Assembly (NCBI RefSeq): GCF_003597395.2
Contig: NC_133770.1
Span: forward strand, 5,777,292 to 5,841,291
Reading direction: 5' to 3'
Source: Chelonoidis abingdonii
Taxonomy: Eukaryota; Chordata; Testudines; Testudinidae
DNA: 64,000 nt
Part shown: in pieces, positions 9,701 to 18,458 of the stretch
Position numbering within the stretch: position 1 is the first letter of the stretch
Layout of the letters: each line of letters opens with the position of its first letter
Made by a program: the position numbers and the translations under genes
Notes under the pieces: model-generated
The model's database searches: none
What the model was told of the DNA's origin: nothing
Seen by the model: only the letters and a program-made list of their open reading frames with translations

Positions 9701-12700
9701 GCTTTAAGGAGACCAATAGCTACTTGTGCGCGCATCCTGTTTGCTATCAGGCATCTATTAGGCACTGATCTCTGGGCGCATGTCTAATGGTGCACACTCG
9801 TGCTCTTACGCCAAGGTGGTAGCATAGAGACCTGCAGCACACACTCCCCTTGTTCACCAGCCATCCCTGCTTTCCCATCTGGTACCCCCCCCTCCCCCAA
9901 ATAATCATCAGGGGCACAGAACTCTCCAGCCATGGACAGGGGGGCGGGGAGGGGGGCGGGAGAGCGAGCGCCTTTGAGCCCAGGTCTTGGTGGGGGAACA
10001 GACCATGCCTGCCCAAAAGGAGTCTCTCACAAACTCTTCTGCATGCCCCTGCTCGCTGCCTTTCCTCCCCCGGCACCTCTTGGTGTCCTGTGATGTGTGC
10101 TGGGACCTGGGTCAGGCCAGGCCACCACAAAGTGACACAGACTGGTGGAAGACACTAGGGAACAGCAGCAAGACATCCACCGAAGGTGAAATACACCAGG
10201 GAACTGAGTGCCCACACTGGCATCTGTGCCACTTGAGTTCTGCCCAAACCTGCTTTGAGGATTTAAATCAGGGGGCCCGAGGGCCACATCTGGGTATGGA
10301 AATTGTACGGCGGATCATGAATGCTCATAGAATTGGGGTTGGGGTGCGGGAGGGGGTGAGGGCTCTGGAGTGGGACCAGAAATGAAGAGTTCAGGGTGCA
10401 GGAGGGGGCTCCAGATTGGGGCAGAAGGTTGGGGGGGGGTGAGGACTCTGGCTGGGGGTGCAGGCTCTGGGGTGGGGCAGGGATGAAGGGTTTGGGGTGC
10501 AGGAGGATGCTCCAGGCTGGGACTAAGGGGTTCAGAGAGCAGGAGAGGGGCATGGGGTTGTGGCAAGGGGGGGAGGCTTAGAAGCATGCTCCAGGTGGTG
10601 CTTACTTCAAGCAGCTCCCAGAAACATGTACCCTCTCTAGCTCCTATGCAGAGGCATGGCCAGGTGGCAGGCAGTGCCCCGCATCTCCCATTGGCTGTGG
10701 TTCCTGGCCATTGGGAGCTGTGAGGGCAGCACTTGGGGAGGGGGCAGTGTGTGGAGCTCCCTGGCTGCCCCTATGCATAGGAACTGGGGGCGGGGGGGGC
10801 ATGCTGCTGCTTCCAGGAGCCGCATGGAGCTCGAGGGCCAGATTAAAACATCTGAGGGGCCGGATGCAGCCTGTAGTTTGCCCACCCCTGATTTAAATGG
10901 TGCTTAGGTCTCTGCCCAGGGGTGAACTTCAGCCAGCAGCAGGAAAGGCACTTGCAGGCAACTGGCACATTGGGGCCAGGGGGATTGTTATGGGGATAGA
11001 GAGATGGGGAAAGAAACAGATGGCACCTGGCTCATTCTGATTCACATAGGGCCCTGCCAAAACTGGGACTGGCCCTAGCTGGGAGTGTAAATGCTCCCAT
11101 CCTCCAGCGGCTGGGGGTCGATTTACTTGAGTTTCCTCTGGTAAAATAACCCTTGGTCAAACAGCAACATTCAAGAGAGGTGTAACAGACATTTCACCGC
11201 TGAAGGAGGCTGTCCCCCTGCCCACACATTATCATTTCTCCTCTCATTCCCAGCTCTGCTGGCCCCTCCCCAAGCCGGTTCTGCAGCAGCCCGCAGGTAG
11301 GCATGACCAGCAAAAAGGGACGCCGGCAGAGGCTGACCGGGCCCAAAAGGAAACGGGTGCAAAACGTAAGCAAACCTTTGACACTTCCAAGCAGCTCTGT
11401 TTACACTGGCAGCATTGGCTGGTAGGCAGAGCAAGGGCCTGGAAGTCAGGACTCCTGGATCCCGCCCCAGCCCCTTCACTCGTTCTGTGACTGAGGCTGT
11501 TTCACGCCAGGGCCTTGGTTTATGCATTTGTAAAATAGGGATGGTACGTACAGGAGTCAGACATACAGTAAAGTTCTGCGCTGAAGAGCGTCTGTGTGAC
11601 AACGACAGCTCCCACCCCCCTTCAGAGTCACGGCTGCTGTGACGGAAATACCTCTTCCTTACTCCTGACACAGCTAATGGGGGAGGGAGCGGCAGTCTGC
11701 TCCCCCTCAGAGGGGTCTCGGGATGTGTAAGGTCCACTCGGCCACATCTGGGCAAGCCTTTTGGAGCCCATGGGGCTTGAGCGGGTGGCACAGAAGGCCA
11801 AACGGTGGCTTATGGGATCTGTTTTACAAAGCACACAGAAAAAGGAAAGCCGCCAGCTTGACTCTCAGAACTCTCATTTGTAAAGAGAGCACTCCAACCA
11901 GTAGGGGGCGGTGTTCTGAACTGAAGCGATAAGAAGAGGCAGCAGCAATCTAGAGGGCAAATTATGTTTCATCTCAATTAGTTGGGATCAAGTAGAAATC
12001 AGTTAAGTGGGGAAGAATCACAAGGAAACCAGAGAGTTATTTTAGCAGGAACCACTGCTTAGGCTTCCACAGTGAATTACTGTTATCTGCTGGAGATGAG
12101 TTATCTTAATTAAACTCACTTTGTAGCTAACCTCCATTTGTGAAATAAACAGAAGTCTGAATTGGAAAAAACAATGCTCTGGAACATAACCTCCACCATT
12201 CTGTTCCCTTGTCAGTTTCCATCCTCTGTAAGCCCTGAGTTTGGAGGAAAAGTTCTGCAGTGGTTTAGTCAGATCTTAAGCAATCCTCTTGTGCAATCTT
12301 TCGTTGCAGTTGATGGAATGCATTGGCTATTTTCCCTCCTGTCCTTTCTGGCTTACAGGCCCTGAGCTCTCTGACACTTTCTCTATTCCTGTCACTTCAC
12401 CTTGTTTGCCTTACTGTGCTCTCTGGCTGTTTTGGATTTGTCATTCTCTTCCTTTTGCGATAGCTCCCTTCCCCACCCCTGGCTCCCCACATACTGTGTC
12501 CCTTCTTTTCCAGTGCCTGTTGGTGCCTTGCCTGCTACTGGCCTCTCCCCCACCCAGCTCTGGGCAGGCTCCCTCCAGACTCCACCAGCTGTTTCCACCG
12601 CTCTGTTTAGCCTGCTAACAACAGTGCTCTGTGTTGATGGGTGAGAGAGACTGCTGCCTGCTCTTCCCTGCTGGTTTTGATCCCCACCCTGCCTTGATGC

Positions 12701-13844
12701 GCCAAAACAGACATTCCAAGAATCAAGCGCGCTTAGGGTGACCAGATGTCCCGATTTTATAGGGACAGTCCCACTATTTGGGGCTTTTTTTAAATATATA
12801 TATATATATAGGCTTCTATTATCTCCCACTCCCTTTCCTGATTTTTCATGCCTGCTATCTGGTCACCCTAAGTGCACCCCACTTCAATGGCTCCAGAATC
12901 TCTGGAGTTCTCTAGGTCCCCATTAAAACAAACAAAAAAAATCCTTTCTGAACACCAGGAGGCTGCTCAGAAGCAGCCAACTTGCACGGTTCCCGTGGCT
13001 CATTCGACCCACCAGCCTCCAGCACACTTGGGGATTTGCAGCCCCCTTGATCTGGCGTCCAGGAGAGAGTGAATGCAGAGCCCTGAGAATCCTCTGCCCA
13101 GTCCCTCTTCCCAGCAGGGCGACAGTGACCTGGTTTGTCCAGCGCTTTGCTAGAGAAGGAGGGCAGCCTAGTTCCCTAGGAGACAAGGAGTCAATAAGTC
13201 TCCACGGGAAAGTTGCACCAGTTTAAAGGGAATTTTGAAACCAATTTGGTGAATGTGGTACAAACCCACATGGAGACATTTCCATTTCAAGGTGGCTTAT
13301 TTCCATTTAGATTAAATCCCTTTCTGGTCTACTTAAAGCTACACTGAAATAAATGCCCCCGATCCTGGCTTAAATTCACACCTTCCGCTAAACCAGTTCA
13401 GCTCCCATGTAGACAAGCTTTGCCTATGGGGAGAATTCAGCAGGAAATCTGGCTTTATATAGGATTTGTTTTATAGGCTTGCCTATATCACGCTCCTCGT
13501 TGTATCTTTAGCACTTACATTCCTGCCTCAGTTCAGTTTCAAGAGTTCTTCCTGCTATTATACATATATTGTAAAAGCCCCCATCTCCCCCCCCCCCCGC
13601 ACTATGGGCTAACGTCTATGGGGAAAAGGAGAATCCAAAACCAATGCATTCTTACCGTTTTGTGGAAGCTTTTGAGCTTCAACAGCTTGAACATTGCCTG
13701 CGTTCCAGTTTCTTGATTATAGGCCTCGACCGCAGAACGAGCCACATCTCGGGGTGACAGCAGTTGAGCCTCCAAAAGGGGACTGGCAGTAACGGACACC
13801 CCGAGAGACGCCAGCAGGGCCACCAGGAATAGCACCACCGCCAT
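3574..13844 (-). CDS. Cathelicidin-family precursor (complete, 4 exons)
   Basis: Joined minus-strand exons 13844-13656, 9559-9449, 4608-4522 and 3744-3574 give a 185-residue secreted precursor. Residues 1-20 are a hydrophobic signal peptide with likely cleavage after Ala20. Residues 21-129 form a cathelin (cystatin-like) domain with the family signature AVEAYNQ (39-45), a NFTIRETKC stretch and four cysteines at 82, 94, 105 and 125. Residues 130-185 are the variable C-terminal exon, with the basic tract QRAKKPSKKPKPK. In the family, cathelin is a propiece and the C-terminal peptide is released by proteolysis as an antimicrobial or immune-modulating peptide. All four exons keep phase 0, have GT-AG boundaries and match the usual four-exon layout. 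Introns are 4096, 4840 and 777 bases, long for the family because of transposon insertions. KLHL18 lies upstream on the same strand, as I recall for the chicken cathelicidin cluster. SPP24-like cystatin relatives are the main alternative, but AVEAYNQ, gene structure and linkage favour cathelicidin. Confidence 0.85.
4522..4608 (-). CDS. Cathelicidin exon 3: end of cathelin domain with Cys3 and Cys4
   Basis: This 87-base exon has 29 codons. The acceptor has a good pyrimidine tract (CACTCTCTCCCCAG) and the donor is GTGAGC, both phase 0. It encodes residues 101-129, starting ITRDCSADVSVL and ending VKCTQQQ. This parallels the avian exon 3 pattern, in which an RDCS motif is followed by a second cysteine just before the variable peptide. 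The cysteines are at 105 and 125, with 19 residues between them, about three more than is usual. Confidence 0.87.
5588..5711. mobile_element. 124-bp MITE with TA duplication
   Basis: Inverted ends GGGTGACCAGATGTCC and CTATCTGGTCACTC, flanked by TA on both sides, which fits a Tc1/mariner-type non-autonomous element. A second copy of the family is at 12736-12868. It lies in cathelicidin intron 2. Confidence 0.8.
6470..6680 (+). repeat. MIR-like SINE fragment
   Basis: The order of landmarks (GGGTGACCATGGACCAGTCA, a CAGTCTTAGCTTCTTACATT block, then CTTGGGGGCAGAGACTTACT and AGCACCTAGCACA) follows the MIR/CORE-SINE pattern. It is diverged. Confidence 0.45.
6788..7245 (-). mobile_element. CR1 LINE 3' fragment split by a hAT insertion
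   Basis: The sequence starts AATCATAGAAGGTTAAGGTT, is broken at 6809, and resumes at 7046 with GGAAGAGACCTCAGGAGGTC and TCTAGTCCAACCCCCTGCTC, the 3' end of turtle CR1 in reverse orientation. It lies in cathelicidin intron 2. Confidence 0.85.
6810..7045. mobile_element. 236-bp hAT-type element inside CR1
   Basis: Terminal inverted repeats CAGGGCCGCC and GGCGTCCCTG are flanked by a perfect 8-bp duplication AGGTTGGA (6802-6809 and 7046-7053). The interior is GC-rich. Removing the element and one duplication restores the CR1. Confidence 0.9.
8036..9064 (+). mobile_element. CR1-type LINE 3' region interrupted by a solo LTR
   Basis: Left part (8036-8339) encodes a degenerate reverse-transcriptase C-terminus (LWNSLPQDIPEAKSLAGFKK in mixed frames). 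Right part (9018-9064) continues with the usual 3' end wording CTGACAGACCAGGGGTCTG. The gap is an LTR. Confidence 0.75.
8340..9017 (+). mobile_element. Solo LTR, family A, plus orientation
   Basis: Starts TGTGACAAACTGGG and ends TCCGTGACA. An AATAAA at about 8750 precedes a GC-rich R/U5 part. A family member lies at 16714-17401 on the other strand. Flanks CTGG/CAGG suggest a short duplication with one change. It lies in cathelicidin intron 2, downstream of exon 2. Confidence 0.8.
9207..9218. repeat. Poly-C tract
   Basis: A run of about twelve C in cathelicidin intron 2; a similar run lies at about 13588-13598 in intron 1 just after exon 1. Confidence 0.8.
9449..9559 (-). CDS. Cathelicidin exon 2: central cathelin domain with Cys1 and Cys2
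   Basis: This 111-base exon has 37 codons. The acceptor is CTTGTACTTGTAG and the donor is GTAGGT, both phase 0. It encodes the family motif FRINFTIRETKC followed by LEDCRYQPNG, giving residues 64-100 of the precursor. The two cysteines (82 and 94) are the pair that forms the first disulfide in cathelin. Eleven residues separate them, one more than the ten I know from mammalian and avian members. NFT is also a possible N-glycosylation sequon. Confidence 0.88.
10269..10890. mobile_element. 622-bp hAT-type non-autonomous element
   Basis: Perfect 8-bp duplication ATTTAAAT (10261-10268 and 10891-10898). Ends read CAGGGGGCCCGAGGGC and GTAGTTTGCCCACCCCTG. The interior has G-rich degenerate tandem units (GGGGTGCAGGAGG-like). 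Same family as 45080-45644. Cathelicidin intron 1. Confidence 0.9.
11415..11570 (+). repeat. MIR-like SINE fragment
   Basis: Shows GGCCTGGAAGTCAGGACTCC, TCTGTGACTGAGGC and TGCATTTGTAAAATAGGGAT in MIR order. The 206-aa minus ORF across it is a shadow. Confidence 0.55.
12736..12868. mobile_element. 133-bp MITE with TA duplication
   Basis: Ends GGGTGACCAGATGTCC and TATCTGGTCACCC, flanked by TA. An internal (TA)n run lies at about 12795-12811. Same family as 5588-5711. Confidence 0.85.
13656..13844 (-). CDS. Cathelicidin exon 1: signal peptide and start of cathelin domain
   Basis: This exon encodes 63 residues and ends ACG followed by the donor GTAAGA. The ATG at 13844-13842 was chosen because its context (GCAGCCATGG) is strong and it is followed at once by a hydrophobic leader ending SVTA. 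An in-frame ATG 17 codons upstream would put a polar stretch before the leader. Residues 29-63 include LSPRDVARSAVEAYNQ and FKLLKL, the first helix and strand of the cathelin fold. Splice phase is 0, as in known cathelicidin exon 1. Confidence 0.88.
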
Positions 13845-14128
13845 GGCTGCTGCCGCTTCACTGACTCCGGTGGGCGAAATACGCCGACACAGCACTTCAT
13901 TCCCAGTGTTAAAGACAGCAAGGCTAATGGGTCAGAGTCAATGAACTCACTGCATCAAACTTGGCAAGATGCATCCCTTTCAAAAACAAACCCAAGCCTT
14001 AGCGGCGCTCTCTGAGCTAGGCTTCGGGATGGTGCAACATATTTCAATGGTATTGATGCTGACTTCTTGGAATCCTAACTCTAAACAGCAATTTCCCAGG
14101 ATCTCAGCCCAGGAACACTTAAACGGGG

Positions 14129-14140
14129 GTATTTATGCAG
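14129..14140 (-). promoter_or_regulatory. Weak TATA-like motif upstream of cathelicidin exon 1
   Basis: The minus strand reads GCATAAATACCCC about 285 bases before the predicted ATG. It is the closest AT-rich TATA-like motif in this interval. If real, the 5' UTR would be about 250 bases, longer than usual, or contain another intron. Support is only by position. Confidence 0.2.
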
Positions 14141-14579
14141 CTGGAAATAATTCTGGCCTTGGCTAAAGATAAAACGCAGCCAAACCCTTCGAGGTTTGTT
14201 GACGTGCAGCAAAGTTTGTAGGGCTCCTTTTTTCTCCCACTTCCTCCCCCCTGCAAGAGAGAAGGTTCCCAGCTGGCTGGGAGACACTGGAAACTCAGAC
14301 CTTTGGGTGAAGTCATTCCTGTACTGAAGGAGTAACTATGCTTTATGCAGATTAATTTTCGGCTGGGAGGGCTGAGTAGAAGGTAGGAGCTTCATCTCCG
14401 TTGGTCCAAGAGTCAGAACCATAAAGCTGCACTGAGTGATGGCCAAACTCGCCTGGCAATCATGGGAGAGAAAACTTTGTAAGGGGTTTAGAGAAGCATG
14501 TGAGATTTTTGAAGGCATGTCCCCCTGCTGAAGCCACCATGGAACAGTCCACCTGGAGCTAAAACCACCTTTGCTAGCT

Positions 14580-14760
14580 AATGAGGTAGTGTGGGTTAGT
14601 GGATGGACCATAGGGCTGGGAGCCTGGAGTTCCACCACTCATTACTGTGGGGCCAGGAATAGGCCCCATAATCTCACGGCGCCTATTTTCCTGTCTTGAA
14701 AAACCGAGATCATGCTTACCAGTCTCTGTTGTGAGTGGGTCCGTTAGTTAATGATCGCAC
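14580..14760 (+). repeat. MIR-like SINE fragment
   Basis: Landmarks GTGTGGGTTAGTGGATGGAC, GGGCTGGGAGCCTGGAGTTC and CTGTCTTGAAAAACCGAGAT are in MIR order. Confidence 0.5.
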
Positions 14761-15124
14761 GGGCCATTGGAGATGCAGGTGCTACAAGAACCTATTGCAA
14801 AGCCAATTGACTTCAGTTGTCTTTGAATCAGACTCCAGAAGGGATGAGAGATGCTAGGTATTAATCTGAGTTCTCCAGCATACACAGCCAGACAGGGGAA
14901 AGCTCCACAGTGCGAGCACATCAGGACAGCTGAGGCGGTCACCAATGCTAGTCATTTTTTTGACCTTGCACCAAAAGGTTCAAAGACTAAACAGAGCATC
15001 CAAAAGGAGGGCCGATCCAAAGCACTGCCCAAACCCTCTTATCAAAGTCACGTCTACAATGCACCCAGAATCAGTGCACCCGACCGGCCCATTCCTCAGG
15101 GATGCCGCACAATCTGTGCGCTTG

Positions 15125-15410
15125 AAACAGAGAATCCCAGCAGTGTAGGACTGGAAGGCACCTCAGTACGTCATCTAGTCCAGTCCCCTGCACTTAAGAC
15201 AGGACTAAGACCATTCCTGTCAGGTGTTTGTCTAACTTGTTCTTTCCAAAGATCATCACCTGCCTCTGAATTACACCAATTCACTGAGAAAGTTTGTTCC
15301 GTCCGCCCCCCTACCCCCCGTTCCTCGCAGCAAAATCCCCCAAGATCCATTGTGGTAAGATCACTGGTTTCCCATTGTTCATCACCTGCTTCAAAAGGAA
15401 CAGCACCTCT
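15125..15410 (-). mobile_element. CR1/L2-like LINE 3' fragment
   Basis: Reverse-orientation 3' wording GGACTGGAAGGCACCTCAGT, TCATCTAGTCCAGTCCCCTG and ATTCCTGTCAGGTGTTTG. Confidence 0.7.
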
Positions 15411-15694
15411 GCCTTGTATGGTTCCCAAAGAAGAGAGTCATCAGTTAACACTAGTGATGAGATACATGGGTTAAGTAGGGACTTCAGACATTTCAGCCCT
15501 TGCCCTACTCCCACCACCAGCTACTTGGCTGCCACACGCCCCAACGCTCTCCTAAATGCTTCAACTCTGGAATGGCCACGGACTGAAAGCCCGGACTGCT
15601 GGGATTATTTTATATGTGGGTGGCACTTTACAACAGCAATGGGCTCTTCCTCCTCAGCCTGCGAAGGACAAGGAAGGTCCTCTCCATCATACAT

Positions 15695-16095
15695 GGACAC
15701 TTCTAGGGGTCATCAAAGGAAATTAATGGGCAGCAGGTTTAAAACAAATAAAAGGAAGTTCTTCTTCATGCAGCGCACAGTCAACTTGTGGAACTCCTTG
15801 CCTGAGGAAGTTGTGGAGGCTGCGACTATAACAGGGTTTAAAAGAGAACTGGATAAATTCATTGGGAGGTTAAGTCCACTAATGGCTATTAGCCAGGATG
15901 AGAAGGAATGGTGTCCTAGCCTCTGTTTGTCGAGGGTGGTGATGGATGGCAGGAGAGAGATCACTTGATCATTACTGTTAGGTTCATTCCCTCTGGGGCA
16001 CTTGGCATTGTCATGCTGGTAGACAGGATACTGGGCGGATGGACCTTTGGTCTGACCAGTATGGCAGCTCTTACATTCTTATATGTTCTTTTGTA
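15695..16095 (+). mobile_element. CR1-type LINE fragment with reverse-transcriptase C-terminus
   Basis: The frame at about 15715-15965 encodes RFKTNKRKFFFMQRTVNLWN and SLPEEVVEA, then a GFKRELDKFI stretch: the end of a CR1-type ORF2. It is followed by 3' UTR with GGACCTTTGGTCTGACC. It has no intact element around it. Confidence 0.85.
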
Positions 16096-16690
16096 CATGG
16101 GGGTGCTTTAGGAAAGTCACTGAGCTCTAGATTTTCATCCTAGGGGAAAAAGGGCACAAGTGTCTACGGTGCCTCTTTTGACAAATGGAAACAGAGTGCA
16201 ACAAGAGAAAAAGTGCAGATAGTTCCGGGAAGGGGAACATATGCGGGCATTTTCAATTCAGGTCTCGTTCCAGGCACTGGCCCACTGAACGACTCTGGAC
16301 TAAGCTAGCGCAGAGGTTCCAAACTTTCATTGGCGTTCCCCTCGTCCAATTACCAGTGCACACATACCCTTCAGACTTTTCACCACAGTACCTTTGTGGG
16401 ATACTTGACACTACCTGTCTTTTAGCCATCTGTCCACATTTCATGGTTACGTACGGTTATAGTTACAGTGCAACGTATCCCACCAAAAAACCCTTAAGTT
16501 CTGAGTTCTTTAGACTGGGCAGTTGCTGGGCAACTGAAGCTGCCCTGTAGGTGACCGGAGGTGAGAGCTCGTACATTAGCATCTCTGTATCTGTGTTCTC
16601 ATTGTACATCCCTGAAAATTAGCTGCCGCAATTTATATAAAAAATTCAAATTTTAGCTTCGACTGAGTAGTCTATAGGAAAATGAAATGA

Positions 16691-16706
16691 ATACATACAT
16701 ACATAA
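16691..16706. repeat. (ATAC)n microsatellite
   Basis: About four ATAC units just before the LTR at 16714. Confidence 0.7.
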
Positions 16707-16713
16707 ATCTAGC

Positions 16714-17401
16714 TGTCACAGAGTCCCTGGGCAATGCTCTGGAACAGCTCCCCACAAAGCCAGGCAGGACTTTTGGGAGCCTCCTCTCCCTTGGAGCAGA
16801 CTTGTTCAGGCAAGAAGCTCAGTCTTCACCTCCTGGGTCTCTCCTTGGAGCATTCAGCATCCTCTGCCCTCCGTGCGCTTCCCACAGCGAGCCCACCCAA
16901 GGTGGGGTCCTGGGAAGCACAGGTCCTGCGCCCCCCACTTTGCAGTTCAGACGTGACTCTTAGCCAGCCAGTAACACAGAGGTTTATCGATGACAGGAAC
17001 AGGTCTAAACAGGCTTGTAGATACAGCGAACCGGACCCCTCGGCCGGGTCCATTCTAGGGGCAGTGAGCCAGACCCCAAATCTGCACTTCACTCCTCTCC
17101 CCAGCAAGCTCCAACTAACAACCCCCTCCAGCTCCTCCTCTCTGCTCAGCTCCTTTCCCGGGCAGGAGGTCACCTGACCTCTTGTCTCCAACACCTTCAG
17201 TTGGCACCTTTGCAGAAGAGGGGCCCAAGCCATTAGTTGTTAGGAGACAGAGTGCCAGGCATTTAGGTGCACTGGCCCTTTGCTCTGCAGCAATCATACA
17301 CCCTTATCCCACCACCTAGATACTTAAGAACTGCATAGGGGACACTGAGGCACCAACACAATATTCAGAGAAAACATTAAGAACATTCCCAGTTCATCAC
17401 A
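16714..17401 (-). mobile_element. Solo LTR, family A, minus orientation
   Basis: Plus strand reads TGTCACAGAGTCCCTGG to CCCAGTTCATCACA, the reverse complement of the LTR at 8340-9017 with substantial divergence. No clean target duplication is visible (CTAGC/CCGCC). Confidence 0.8.
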
Positions 17402-18281
17402 CCGCCTTTATACAATTTCTCCCGTATACCTCCATATCCACTGTGGAAACCCAAGCTAGTGTAAGCCCACTGATTTCAGCCATGAATTTGGCCCCACTGT
17501 TTTCCTCCTCAGACTTTTCCTGATGAGGGCCTAATGAATCCACTGGTCTATTTTATTATCATATCCTGTTGCTTTGCACTAGGAGCCTTAGAGGGGCAGG
17601 AAGTTAACGAAGCCTGGTCTGAAATCCACATCCAGATACAGCAGCACACTTTCGCATGAGGATGGACTGGATGTTGGAGAACTTCCACGCCCTCACTTTG
17701 GTGGGAGAGGCAGGAGGAAGGGATAAGGTGGGAACATGAATCAGTTCCAGGGAAAGGGATCAGCTGGATTTTCAGTTTGTGATTACAACTTGCTTCACAA
17801 GGGTGATGGGATTAATATCACTGGGTAGAGCAGAGTACAGGAGAAGCTTCTACCAGGGAGAGAAGCTTCTCCAATGCAGTTCAGTCACATCTGCAATTGC
17901 AGGGTGGGTTCCTCCTCAGCCTCAGGTTCTGACATTTCACTTTACTCCTACAGCAGAGGAGGAGTATTCCCCATCACAGAGCAAAGACTGGGACCCAACT
18001 GTGCTGGAAATGGTATCAGTGTGTGTGGTGCTATGCAGGAATATGGACTATGAGGAGAGAAACTCACCTTATACACCAAGCAGGATCTGACCCCGGGTCT
18101 CCACTGGTAAAATGCCAACACACGAACTCCCATCCCCTGCCTAAACAGTTGTTTTGTTTGCCTTTCACCTTCTTGACACACAAGATCTTCCAACCCCCAC
18201 CACATTGTATAAGTCCAGGTCTCCCCTTGGAAGGCAATTTCTCAAACTGCATCCCCGTTTGCTTCCAAATTAAAGTTAAAA

Positions 18282-18458
18282 TCATAGAATATCAGGATTG
18301 GAATGGACCTCAGGAGGTCATCTAGTCCAACCCCCTGCTCAAAGCAGGACCAACCCCCAGATTTTGCCCCAGATGCCTAACTGGCCCCCTCAAGGATTGA
18401 ACTTACAACCCTGGGTTTAGCAGGCAAATGCTCAAACCACTGAGCTATCCCTCCCCCT
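18282..18458 (-). mobile_element. tRNA-derived SINE with CR1-like tail (cryptodiran turtle type)
   Basis: Read on the minus strand, the head has an A box (GGATAGCTCAGTGGTTTGAG) and a B box (GGTTGTAAGTTCAATCC). The tail carries the CR1 wording TTGGACTAGATGACCTCCTG and ends TTCTATGATT. A tRNA head fused to the tail of the partner CR1 LINE is the structure described for turtle Pol III SINEs. Confidence 0.88.

Larger units (their letters stand above)
13845..18280. other. Intergenic region upstream of the cathelicidin gene
   Basis: Contains the presumed cathelicidin promoter, a MIR-like fragment, CR1 fragments and an LTR (listed separately). No further cathelin-domain exon was recognised, though short exons are easy to miss by eye. 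Confidence 0.5.

Noticed and set aside
9519..9768. Plus ORFs with several cysteines
   Set aside because: They are antisense to cathelicidin exon 2 and its upstream intron; the minus strand has splice sites and a known fold.
11171..11791. Minus ORF of 206 residues in cathelicidin intron 1
   Set aside because: Overlaps a MIR-like SINE. The SAQNFTVCL piece looks briefly cathelin-like, but no cysteine pattern or splice sites follow, and a better exon 2 exists at 9449-9559.
15294..15968. Plus ORF of 224 residues
   Set aside because: Its end is a CR1 reverse-transcriptase remnant; the beginning is read through an opposite-strand CR1 fragment and is not a gene.
8340..17401. The two family A LTRs as the ends of one inverted provirus
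   Set aside because: They face opposite directions, and host exons of the cathelicidin lie between them, so they are independent solo LTRs.
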